DNA of 64,000 nt from Verrucomicrobiales bacterium (GTDB lineage Bacteria; Verrucomicrobiota; Verrucomicrobiia; Verrucomicrobiales; DEV007): the NCBI GenBank assembly GCA_029213195.1, contig JARGNI010000004.1, forward strand, positions 1 to 64,000. The letters run 5' to 3'. Positions 1-8,444 of this stretch are shown here, in pieces. Under the pieces are notes generated by a model. It had not been told where the DNA came from, ran no database searches, and was given only the letters and a program-made list of their open reading frames with translations. The position numbers were made by a program, and so were the translations under genes. Every line of letters starts with the position of its first letter. Position 1 is the stretch's first letter.

Positions 1-48
1 TGCACACCCTAACACGAACATATTTCGCCGGGTTTTTCATGCCCGTTT

Positions 49-1023
49 TTGTCGAGGCGGGGCCTTAAAGCAGTGCCATTCGTGCTAGTCAGGTTCACTT
101 GTTGGCTGAACGCAGTCGAAGCGTTCCAAGATCACTATGGAGACGTGAGCAAGGCCAAGGACGGATACGAGATTCTGAAAGATGGCTTCTCCGGAGAAGC
201 ATACGAGGACGTTCGTAAGGGGCTTGAGCTCGCCGAAGCGATCGCTGCCTCGGTCCGGTTTCACCCGGCGGAGAATCGACAGTCGAATTGGGAAATAATC
301 TCAATCCAGGGAAGAGACTACGTCACGGCAAGCAATCTCGAACGCTTTTTCAAGTTTCGCAGCCAAGAGGAAGTGAAGCCGGGCCTCCTCCAACTCTACC
401 ATCCATCGATGAAGGCAGAGATCGATTTCGAAAATCAAGAGTTCCGATTTAACAACATTCGGGTTCAACCCCTTCGCTCCTTTCAGAAACAAGACGGGGA
501 CTATCTCATTTCAACCCCGGATCTAACGCTACTTTTCGATCCTATCGTCCGGCCTACCCATATCAAGAAGTGGAAATCGGAGCCGTCTGAAATCTGCTAC
601 GAGTTTCACGCAAAGAATGGCTTTCTCGTCCCCGATGAGTTGAAAGGCAAACTTCCTACTTCAAAGGAAAGGCCTTCCGCAGTCGCCTTTCACTTTTCAC
701 CATCTCCGGATCAGTTCAGCATGAAGACACGAATCATCAATCCCTTTGCGTCAGGTGACCGAGATCCGTTCACAACGTGGTACTCCGCGGTGGCAATGCT
801 GCACCACGCTGGCCTCGTCTATGAATTGAAAGGAATCAAAGATCTCGGGATGTCCCTGGATCAGGAAGAATCGTCGGAGAATGAAGTCCCACAGGTCCAG
901 ATTCATTTCACTGTCCCTACAGAATTTTCAAACTGGGACAGCTTCGAGAAGGCTCTCAAATCATCAATCGAGAGGCTTGAGAGAGTGAGAAAGCGCACTA
1001 TGACGCAAGAGAAGGAGGATTAG
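49..1023 (+). CDS. Orphan protein with amidase-N-like domain, no amidase domain
   Basis: Protein of up to 324 residues with no signal peptide in the annotated start. Residues about 85-175 resemble the N-terminal domain that precedes the catalytic domain in verrucomicrobial N-acetylmuramoyl-L-alanine amidases: a GRDYV stretch, a run of short beta strands, then YLISTPDLTLLFDPIVRP. This likeness is from memory of the family, not a search. No zinc-amidase signature follows; the C-terminal 150 residues are unrecognised and end in a charged helix. The start is weak: 49 is TTG, GTG codons lie at 73 and 82, and the frame is open from position 13, so the N-terminus may be wrong or truncated. It converges on the DUF1552 gene with a 31-bp gap. 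Function unknown; a cell-wall link is only an inference. Confidence 0.6.
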   Translation: MSRRGLKAVPFVLVRFTCWLNAVEAFQDHYGDVSKAKDGYEILKDGFSGEAYEDVRKGLELAEAIAASVRFHPAENRQSNWEIISIQGRDYVTASNLERFFKFRSQEEVKPGLLQLYHPSMKAEIDFENQEFRFNNIRVQPLRSFQKQDGDYLISTPDLTLLFDPIVRPTHIKKWKSEPSEICYEFHAKNGFLVPDELKGKLPTSKERPSAVAFHFSPSPDQFSMKTRIINPFASGDRDPFTTWYSAVAMLHHAGLVYELKGIKDLGMSLDQEESSENEVPQVQIHFTVPTEFSNWDSFEKALKSSIERLERVRKRTMTQEKED

Positions 1024-1054
1024 AATCCTAGTCCATCCTCAGGCTCAAGAAGCC

Positions 1055-2341
1055 TCAACTCAATCCCGTCATTCCACCGCTGCTCGTCGCAAAGGTTTCC
1101 ATCTGGAGACCGAGTTGGTGGAGACTGTTGAGATACAGATTCGGAAGCGGATAGTTCTTCTTCTGATCGAAGGCGAGGTGCTGTCCGTGCTTGAATCCAC
1201 CACCGGCGAAGAGAACTGGCATGTTGCGGTTGTCGTGGCTGGAGGCGTTTCCGAGGTTCGAGGTCAGGAGCACCATGGTCTCGTCGAGAAGGTTTCCGCG
1301 CTCGGTATCGGCTGCCTTGAGCTTCCGGAGGAAATCGGCCCACTCGTTGATCACGGCCTGCTCGACGATGGCGAGCTGCTCGATTTTCTCATCGTCCCGA
1401 CCGTGGTGGCTGAGGCTGTGGTAGCCCTCGTCGACGCCTTCGAGACTGCCGACCTTCGCATTGCCCGGCACGTGGAGCGTGACAAAGCGGGTCGAGTCGG
1501 TCTGCAGGGCCAGGTAGATGATCTCGAGCATGGCGCGCTCGATCGTGATCGTGTTGTTGCGATCGATATTCTTCGGAGGTCCCGAAGCGATCTTGGGCTT
1601 GGGGGAACGGACCCATTCCTCGTTGGCCTGGAGGCGCTGCTCCAGCTCGCGAACGCTGGTGAACCACCCATCGAGCTTTTCCTGGTCGCCTTTCCCGAGT
1701 TCCTTGCTCAGCGCCTTGGCCTCGGCATTGACCACATCCATGACGCTGCGGCCGCTCCGGATGAGATCGGCCTGTCGCTCCTGCTCGGCCTTGGAATCAT
1801 CGACAAAGAGCTGGGCGAAAAGCTTGATTGGGTCGTTCTCAGCGGGAATCATCGCTCCATTCTCCGTGTAGGAGGGACTCGTTTCGGAGCCGGTGTTGAG
1901 GACGAGCGAGGGGAAACGCGTCTCGTGCCCGAGGTGTTTCGCCATCAATTGATCGAGCGAGATCGTGTTGCGCGAGGTGGCTCCCCGTGAGTTGGGACAG
2001 GCCGAGAAGATGCTCCCTTCGGCGGTGTGTCCCCCTTCGACGCCGGGATGAGAGGATCCCGAAACAACGGTAAACTCGTCCCGAATATCCTGGAGGGGTT
2101 TCAGGTAAGGAGAAGGCTCGTAGTCACGCCCTTTCCCCTGCGGCACGAGGTGGGGATTGTGGAGACCGAGAGCGAGGCTGACTCCGACGAAGCGTCGTGC
2201 TTTCGGTGTCGACGAAGAGGTGACCGAGGCGAAGGCAGGAGTCATCGCGTCGAGCATGGGAAGCCCGAGGGAAACCCCTGCAGCACGCAAAGCGGTGCGT
2301 CGAGAGAGAGGGCGGGTCAAAGAGAAGTGGACGTTCTTCAT
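1055..2341 (-). CDS. DUF1552 domain protein with Tat-like signal
   Basis: 428 residues. I start at the ATG at 2341 because it opens an export signal: basic MKNVHFSLTRPLSRRTALR, then a hydrophobic stretch ending near PAFA. The twin-arginine pair suggests Tat export. The body matches DUF1552 proteins of Planctomycetes and Verrucomicrobia: RRFVGVSLALGLHNPH near the N-terminus, SLDQLMAKHLGHETRFPSL in the middle and FAGGGFKHGQHLAF near the C-terminus; 428 residues is usual. It lies 28 bp downstream of the multidomain cytochrome gene on the same strand, the standard pairing for this family, so the two are probably one transcript. The biochemical role of the family is not established; the fold is often compared with sulfatase/phosphatase-like DUF1501 proteins. 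Frame extension to 2479 upstream is not needed. Confidence 0.9.
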   Translation of the reverse strand: MKNVHFSLTRPLSRRTALRAAGVSLGLPMLDAMTPAFASVTSSSTPKARRFVGVSLALGLHNPHLVPQGKGRDYEPSPYLKPLQDIRDEFTVVSGSSHPGVEGGHTAEGSIFSACPNSRGATSRNTISLDQLMAKHLGHETRFPSLVLNTGSETSPSYTENGAMIPAENDPIKLFAQLFVDDSKAEQERQADLIRSGRSVMDVVNAEAKALSKELGKGDQEKLDGWFTSVRELEQRLQANEEWVRSPKPKIASGPPKNIDRNNTITIERAMLEIIYLALQTDSTRFVTLHVPGNAKVGSLEGVDEGYHSLSHHGRDDEKIEQLAIVEQAVINEWADFLRKLKAADTERGNLLDETMVLLTSNLGNASSHDNRNMPVLFAGGGFKHGQHLAFDQKKNYPLPNLYLNSLHQLGLQMETFATSSGGMTGLS

Positions 2342-2369
2342 AGCGTGGGGTCTGTGGCCGTGGCGGTGG

Positions 2370-4769
2370 TTACTTGTTCTGAAAAGTTTGAGAGGTGACG
2401 ACGGCTTCGAGGACGGAGCGTACTCCGTAGTCGTCCTTGGCCGCCTGCGCGACGATGGCATCGAGATCGGATCGATCACTGAAACGAATCAGCGCACCGG
2501 TCGAGTAGGTCAGCAATTGTTTGGCGAGATTCCGAGCGAGGACGTCGGGCTGTTCCCGATAAATGGATTTCCACTCGAGAACATCAGCAAACTCCTTGCC
2601 ATCGGGGGTGACTCCCGAAGGATCGACCTTGGCCGCATTCTTTGCCGTGCCGTACTTGGTTCGCCAGAGTCCCACGGGGTCGTACGACTCCAGGGCAAAA
2701 CCACCTGGGTCGAGCTTCTTGTGGCAGGCCGCGCAATCCATGCTGTTGCGGTGCTTGTCGAGTTGATCGCGAATGCTCACAGCGCCGCGGATATCCGGCT
2801 CGACGGCAGGCACACCCGGTGGCGGTGGTGGGATCTCGATACCGAGAATTCGCTCCGCGACCCAGGTTCCCCGGATCACAGGTGAGGTCGTCGTCCCGTC
2901 GGCAGTGACCTTGAGAACCGCTCCCTGGGTGACGAGACCTCCCCGACGAGGATCTTTCAGCGCAACCTTCTGTAGACCGTTTCCGAGCTTCAACTGCTCG
3001 GGCTTCTCCATGCCATAGAATCGCGAGAGTCGCTCGTTGAGAAAGGAATGATCTGAATGCACGAGATGCTGAACGGGGCGATCTTGGTGGACGAGATCAG
3101 CAAAGAAGGCGCGGGTCTCCGCGATCATCGACTCCTGCACGATGGTGTCGAAGGTCTTGTAGAGGCGTCGATCCGGGACCGTGAAGTTGATCAGGTTCAG
3201 GTTCAGCCACTGATCGGTGAAGCTTTCGACGAATCGCTCCGATTTCGGATCTTCAAGCAGTCGATGGAGCTGCTTCTTGATCACCGAGTCGTCCGATACC
3301 TTTCCTGCCTCCGCGAGGGCGAGCAGCTCCTTGTCGGGAACGGAATTCCAGATCATGTAACTGAGCCGGGTTGCCAGCTCGAAGTCATCCAGTTTCCCGG
3401 GCTTCTCGACGAAGGTGAGAAAACGAGGAGAACAGAGGATGGCGCGATAGGCCGATTTGAGGCCATCGACCCCGGTGCCGCCTTTCTCATCGCGAGCTTC
3501 CATGGCGAGGGCGAGATAGGGAGCGATCTGCTCCTTGCTGACCGGGCTGCGAAACGCTCTCTCGGCAAATCGCTGAATCGTCTGCTCCAGCATTTCGCGG
3601 GTCGCTTTCCTGCCCTCTCGATACGGGGAAATGTCGTCCCAACTGGAAGATCCCAACAGAGCCTTGCGAGTCGCTTTCTGATCACCACCGGGATAGATTC
3701 GCTCCATCGTGATCCCGCTGATCTCGATGCCCTCGTGACCCTCTTTCGTAATGTTGCGATTCTTGTATCCCACATTCCCGCCGCTCGCGCCGCTCCGGGC
3801 TTTTTTCACCGTGGCATCGCTCGGTTTGAACTCGAGCATGTGATCGTCCTCGATCCAGGCTTCGAACTCGAGGTCCCGCTTCTCCCGGGTCGCTTCGACG
3901 ATCCCGATCGAGTAGAGAATGGGCTCGTTCGAGGCGCAGGCTCCCGAACGCAGGGTTCCCCAGGTGACGCCGCGTTTGGAATTGATGGCGCGGACATCGT
4001 GCAACTTGATCCGATACCAGCCCGACTCCGAAACTCGAGTCGCGGGCATACGACCATAAAACTGCAAGGTCATCGGCCAGAAGAGCACGCGCCCCTCGAG
4101 GTCCTGGGGTCCCCGGTAGTTCCCGCCCCGCCAGTTGGCCCGACCGAGCTTCTTGGCCGGGAGTTCCTTTCGATCGGGCTCCGGCTTGTGGTAGGCCTTG
4201 TGAAAGGCATCGCGGAGAGCGTAATCCGCGACTTCGAGATAACGAGCGAGGTTGAAATGGGAAAACTGCTGCCCTTTCGCCACGGTCTCGAATCCGTGAG
4301 TCGCCTGCTCTTCCGGCAACAATGTCTGGAGGGGCAAATCGATCGCGAGAAGGTCATGCACCGAATGCTCGTATTCGGTCCGGGTGAGACGTCGGACCTG
4401 CACCCGTCCCTTTGCCTCCTTGTCAGCCAGGTCTGCGGCAAGCAGGGGGTTCTCGAGGGAAGAAAGAAAGCTCTTGGTGAGCTCTTTGTCGGGCCGGGGC
4501 TCTTCTTCGGGAGGCATCTCCCCTTCCCGAACGCGGTCAAAGACGCGTTGCCAGAGCTCGAAATTCCCATGATCGGAGAGATCCATGGGAAGATCGATCA
4601 GGTTGAGTCCTCCCTTGGTCGTCAAATCGTCATGACACTCGTAGCAGTGCTTCGACAACAGCGTCTCCAATGCGGCACGATCCGATTCTGCTGTCGCCTC
4701 GGAAGGCCCCGAGACAAGAGCGAAAAGCGTTCCCGACGCAAAAATAAGCTGATGGAGTGACTTCGACAT
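2370..4769 (-). CDS. Secreted cytochrome-like protein, PSCyt1-DUF1587-DUF1592-DUF1588-DUF1585
   Basis: 799 residues from the ATG at 4769, which begins a signal peptide (about residues 1-27). The N-terminal PSCyt1 module has a CYECH haem-attachment motif (Cys42, Cys45, His46) followed by GGLNL and GEMPP. Then come the DUF1587 region (around 125-190), DUF1592 (about 430-560), DUF1588 (about 565-690) and DUF1585 at the C-terminus. A second CxxCH, CAACHKKLDPGGFALE, lies at 679-694. Domain names are from family knowledge. Two CxxCH motifs imply covalent haem in the periplasm and hence an electron-transfer role, but no substrate is known. It precedes DUF1552 on the same strand with 28 bp between. 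The sulfatase gene at 4904 is divergent, leaving a 134-bp shared upstream region. Confidence 0.92.
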   Translation of the reverse strand: MSKSLHQLIFASGTLFALVSGPSEATAESDRAALETLLSKHCYECHDDLTTKGGLNLIDLPMDLSDHGNFELWQRVFDRVREGEMPPEEEPRPDKELTKSFLSSLENPLLAADLADKEAKGRVQVRRLTRTEYEHSVHDLLAIDLPLQTLLPEEQATHGFETVAKGQQFSHFNLARYLEVADYALRDAFHKAYHKPEPDRKELPAKKLGRANWRGGNYRGPQDLEGRVLFWPMTLQFYGRMPATRVSESGWYRIKLHDVRAINSKRGVTWGTLRSGACASNEPILYSIGIVEATREKRDLEFEAWIEDDHMLEFKPSDATVKKARSGASGGNVGYKNRNITKEGHEGIEISGITMERIYPGGDQKATRKALLGSSSWDDISPYREGRKATREMLEQTIQRFAERAFRSPVSKEQIAPYLALAMEARDEKGGTGVDGLKSAYRAILCSPRFLTFVEKPGKLDDFELATRLSYMIWNSVPDKELLALAEAGKVSDDSVIKKQLHRLLEDPKSERFVESFTDQWLNLNLINFTVPDRRLYKTFDTIVQESMIAETRAFFADLVHQDRPVQHLVHSDHSFLNERLSRFYGMEKPEQLKLGNGLQKVALKDPRRGGLVTQGAVLKVTADGTTTSPVIRGTWVAERILGIEIPPPPPGVPAVEPDIRGAVSIRDQLDKHRNSMDCAACHKKLDPGGFALESYDPVGLWRTKYGTAKNAAKVDPSGVTPDGKEFADVLEWKSIYREQPDVLARNLAKQLLTYSTGALIRFSDRSDLDAIVAQAAKDDYGVRSVLEAVVTSQTFQNK

Positions 4770-4903
4770 TTCTATCTCAGCTTCGATGCAGATGACTGGC
4801 AAAGACATCTACGCGTTTGAGCCACGATCCGTCTCTGAATTCTGCATCCACCATCGTAATCGCGGCCTCGCCAAAGCCGTTTTGTGGGGCTACGATCCGC
4901 CAC

Positions 4904-6373
4904 ATGACCGTCCCTAGACTCATCGCAGTTTCGTTTCTCTGCCTCGCCACTCTCCTGCACGCGGAGAACGCAAAACCCAACATCGTCTATATCATCTGTG
5001 ACGATCTCGGCTACGGAGACATCCAGTGTCTCGCTCCGGAAACCAGCAAGATCCCCACTCCTCATGCCGATCAGCTCGCCCGTGAGGGAATGACCTTTAC
5101 AGACGCGCACTCGGCTTCTTCCGTCTGCACCCCCACTCGTTATGGGATCATGACCGGTCGCTATCCCTGGAGGACCCGGCTTCAGAAAGGCGTCGTGACC
5201 GGTTTTGCCCCGAGCCTGATCGCCGAGGATCGGCCCACCGTAGCCGCTTTTCTGAAGGAACAGGGATACGACACCGCCATCGTCGGAAAGTGGCACCTCG
5301 ATTTCGAATACCTCGACCCGAAAACGGGAGAGGCCTACAGCCAGAAGAAACACAAGACTCCCCCGATCGGGGCGAAAATTCCGGATGGACCGATTCACCG
5401 AGGATTCGACTACTATCACGGTTTTCACCATGCCCGGAACATGGAAGCCGTCATCGAGGATGATGAAGTCATCGCCCACGACGATGTCGTGAACATGCTG
5501 CCTCGTCTCACCGAGAAGTCCGTGGAGTATATCGAGTCCCGGAAAAAGGACGATGCTCCCTTCTTTCTCTACATCCCCCTCGGATCCCCTCACACCCCCA
5601 TCGTTCCCAGCCCGGAATGGAAGGGGAAAAGCGGTCTTGGTGACTATGGCGACTTCGTGATGCAGACCGATCACGTCGTCGGGGAAGTTTCCAAAGCCCT
5701 CGAGCGAAAGGGGCTCACGGACTCGACCCTGTTCATCTTCACGAGTGACAACGGCTGCTCCAAGGCCGCCGGAATCCCGAAGCTGGCCGCCCAGGGTCAC
5801 ATCGTCAGCGCCCACCTGCGAGGCTCGAAGGCGGATATCTGGGATGGCGGTCACCGCATCCCATTCTTCGCCCGCTGGCCCGGGGTGGTGAAGCCCGGCT
5901 CGAGCAATGATCAGCTGATCTGCTTGAACGACCTGTTTGCCACGGTCTCCGAGATCACCGGAGCCCCTCTTCCCGACGACGGGGCGGAGGACAGCGTCAG
6001 CTTCCTGCCTGCGCTTTCCGGCAAGCCCATCGAATCGATCCGCAAGGGAGTCGTGCACCACTCTTTCTCCGGTCATTTCGCCTACCGGAGTGGACCGTGG
6101 AAGCTCGTTCTCGCTCGCGGTTCGGGAGGCTGGAGCTCGCCCAATGAAAAACAGATGCCCAAAGGTGCTCCCGAGGGACAGCTCTACCACATGGGAGAGG
6201 ACATCGGGGAGACGAACAATCTCTTTGAAGAAAAGCAGGAGAAGGTCAAAGAGCTCCTCGCACTTCTCGAAGCAGACGTCGTCAATGGTCGCAGCACCAA
6301 AGGGCCGAAAGCGAAGAACGACGTGCCGCGGGATCAGATCGATCTCTGGAAGAGCGAGAAGGACAAGAAGTGA
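4904..6373 (+). CDS. Secreted arylsulfatase A-like sulfatase
   Basis: 489 residues. The ATG at 4904 starts a clean signal peptide (MTVPRLIAVSFLCLATLLHA). The sulfatase signature is complete: the metal-binding pair in IICDDLGYGD (Asp33, Asp34), the formylglycine motif CTPTR (Cys75 to Arg79) followed by GIMTGRYPWR, a GKWHL motif (128-132) and TSDNG (280-284). Cys at the first position means it would be matured by a formylglycine-generating enzyme or an anaerobic maturase. Expected role is hydrolysis of sulfate esters, likely on a polysaccharide, in the periplasm or outside; the exact substrate cannot be read from sequence. Length is normal. It diverges from the cytochrome gene and converges on the beta-helix gene with 34 bp between. 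Confidence 0.93.
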   Translation: MTVPRLIAVSFLCLATLLHAENAKPNIVYIICDDLGYGDIQCLAPETSKIPTPHADQLAREGMTFTDAHSASSVCTPTRYGIMTGRYPWRTRLQKGVVTGFAPSLIAEDRPTVAAFLKEQGYDTAIVGKWHLDFEYLDPKTGEAYSQKKHKTPPIGAKIPDGPIHRGFDYYHGFHHARNMEAVIEDDEVIAHDDVVNMLPRLTEKSVEYIESRKKDDAPFFLYIPLGSPHTPIVPSPEWKGKSGLGDYGDFVMQTDHVVGEVSKALERKGLTDSTLFIFTSDNGCSKAAGIPKLAAQGHIVSAHLRGSKADIWDGGHRIPFFARWPGVVKPGSSNDQLICLNDLFATVSEITGAPLPDDGAEDSVSFLPALSGKPIESIRKGVVHHSFSGHFAYRSGPWKLVLARGSGGWSSPNEKQMPKGAPEGQLYHMGEDIGETNNLFEEKQEKVKELLALLEADVVNGRSTKGPKAKNDVPRDQIDLWKSEKDKK

Positions 6374-6407
6374 TCGGCTTCGCCCTTTCTTCCGCGATCG
6401 AGTTCGT

Positions 6408-8297
6408 TTACTTGCTGAGATACACCCAGGGACGCTCTTCCAGTTTTCGAGTATCCCCGCCCTGGGTTTCTTCGAACCAGAGGGAGACAGGACTGCGATT
6501 GAAGTTTCGTTCGTTGATCCCCCGGATCACGGCTGTGCCATCCCGAATCACGAAGGCGGGAACTTTCGGATCCCAGGGCTGGTTGGAATAGAGAAAAACT
6601 CCGTTCACCTCGGTGTGTCCCCCCTGGGTGGTTTCGATGAGCGTTCCGAGACTTTCCGTTTTGTAGCCAAGGATCCAGAGCTTCCCACCAGGGTTCCGGC
6701 ACTTCACTCCCTTTCGCTCGCTGTTGAGCTGGCGACACCACGCGCTCTGCCCCCGCGCGAGGCGGTCGAGGTGCCCACAGAAATCATCGAGAAAGAGATC
6801 TCCCCTGCCATGACCCTCGACCCGGAAACCGATCGTTGAACTCACCACCAGTGTTCTCGCGCTCTCCTGCCGGATGAGGAGGTCCTTGCCACCACTGCGA
6901 TGCGTCATCCTCTCGATGACAACGACGGGAGCATCGCGAAGGCCTTTGGGATGTTCCCCATCAACGAGACGCCACACCGCGCTGCCCTGCGTCGTGAACC
7001 TTCCCTCCAGCCCGATGATTCGCTCGACCGGACCACGAATCCGAACCGCACTATCAAATCGGAAATTCGCTCCTGCGGGCAGATAGACGGTCTTCTTCCC
7101 CGCATCGATCGCCCGTTGCAGCGCCGCACTGGAGTCCTTCTTGCCCGTGGGATCTCCTCCGAACTGGATGAGATTGACCCAGTCTCGGGCAACATTCCCC
7201 CAAGGCACTTCGGGGGTCTCCTTGACGGGGAGAGACGGAATCTCGCCTGCGGTCCGGAAAGTCTGGTCATCGATCTTTCGAAAGAGGGACTGCACCGTCT
7301 TGTGCGAAGTGTCATTCTCGATCTCGGCTTCGCGATCGATATCGCCTTTGTCTCGACCCTTGTCATCGTTGTCGACTGCCTTTCGGTATCCCAACACTTC
7401 CACACGATTCAGGACCATGTGTCTCTGGTTGCGGATTCCGGGATGATCGTTGTGGGCATTGACCCCGTGGAGATGAGAGTCCATCAGGGTCACGGTGCCC
7501 CACGAATTCTTCTCGTTGTACAAAGCCGAGACCCGACCTTCGGTGATCAATCCTCTCACGAAAACCATCTGGTGGTAGTTCCACCACCCGAACCTTCTCT
7601 GGTCCTTGAGATGAACATGCTCGAAGGTGTTCGAGTTGACCGGCCACTTCGTGCTGATCCCGATTTCGAATCCCTCAACGGTCAGGTTTCTCACCAGCAA
7701 AGGCCCAATCTCATCCGTGTGCCCGAGGTCGAGTCCGATTTTTCCCGCGCCATTCGCCGCGCGGATCGTGACGTTTCGGATGCAACCCTGGTTGCTTGCA
7801 TTGAACTGCAACCCGATTGCCTGGGGATTGTCTTTTCCCACCTCGATCGTGAGATCGCGCACCGCGTTTCGAAAACGCTGGGCCGGCTTGTTCCCCGTCC
7901 AGATCAGGGCCTTGGGCTTGTCTCGGAAACCGTTGGTGCGGTCGGGAAGTCGCAGAATGGAGAGCGACTCGCCCGCCCCCTGGAGGATGGTTCGTTTCTG
8001 CGCATTGCCGCTGTTGGTCCCCGCCCACTTGAGGGTATCTCGCACGATATAGATGCCCGGAGGCAGATAGATGATCCGGTTGCCACTGGGAAACTCGTCG
8101 AGAGCGGCCTGGATCGCTTCGGTATCGTCCTTGTCGTCGTCCGGAATCGCCCCGAAGTCCTTCACATTGAGAATCCCTCCATCCGCGGGAAACAAAATGG
8201 GCTTCACCATGTCGACGGTCTGCGCAGTTGCGCTCGTCCCCCTGAAAGCAGGGATCGCGAAACCGAGAAAAAGAAGAAACAAACAGGGTCGAGTCAT
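6408..8297 (-). CDS. Secreted tandem beta-helix protein (pectate_lyase_3 / GH55-like)
   Basis: 629 residues with a signal peptide at the start (MTRPCLFLLFLGFAIPAFRG). Two pectate_lyase_3-type openings are visible. The first is ILNVKDFGAIPDDDKDDTEA at about 40-60, followed by IYLPPGIYIVRDTLKW. The second is VNLIQFGGDPTGKKDSSAAL at about 376-395, followed by TVYLPAGANFRF. Each begins a right-handed parallel beta-helix. Two tandem copies in about 630 residues is the layout of GH55 exo-beta-1,3-glucanases, but many verrucomicrobial proteins with this layout are simply called GH28-related, and I cannot place the catalytic acid. Flanking sulfatases suggest action on the same type of polysaccharide. 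Carbohydrate binding or cleavage is likely; the bond is unknown. Confidence 0.85.
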   Translation of the reverse strand: MTRPCLFLLFLGFAIPAFRGTSATAQTVDMVKPILFPADGGILNVKDFGAIPDDDKDDTEAIQAALDEFPSGNRIIYLPPGIYIVRDTLKWAGTNSGNAQKRTILQGAGESLSILRLPDRTNGFRDKPKALIWTGNKPAQRFRNAVRDLTIEVGKDNPQAIGLQFNASNQGCIRNVTIRAANGAGKIGLDLGHTDEIGPLLVRNLTVEGFEIGISTKWPVNSNTFEHVHLKDQRRFGWWNYHQMVFVRGLITEGRVSALYNEKNSWGTVTLMDSHLHGVNAHNDHPGIRNQRHMVLNRVEVLGYRKAVDNDDKGRDKGDIDREAEIENDTSHKTVQSLFRKIDDQTFRTAGEIPSLPVKETPEVPWGNVARDWVNLIQFGGDPTGKKDSSAALQRAIDAGKKTVYLPAGANFRFDSAVRIRGPVERIIGLEGRFTTQGSAVWRLVDGEHPKGLRDAPVVVIERMTHRSGGKDLLIRQESARTLVVSSTIGFRVEGHGRGDLFLDDFCGHLDRLARGQSAWCRQLNSERKGVKCRNPGGKLWILGYKTESLGTLIETTQGGHTEVNGVFLYSNQPWDPKVPAFVIRDGTAVIRGINERNFNRSPVSLWFEETQGGDTRKLEERPWVYLSK

Positions 8298-8444
8298 TGA
8301 CCAAACAGATTCGGAATAAAATGGAGAGAGACGGAGAGATTCGAAGTCAATTGGATTCCAGATCCTAACGAGAAGACGTCTTCTTGTCGCGAACGAAGAT
8401 AGGCGAGCACCTCCTAGTCCATACGGGTCCCTCGAAAGGGTGCA

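Noticed and set aside
3057-4760. 567-codon open frame opposite the DUF1592 gene
   Set aside because: No recognisable domain and fully overlapped by a two-CxxCH multidomain gene.
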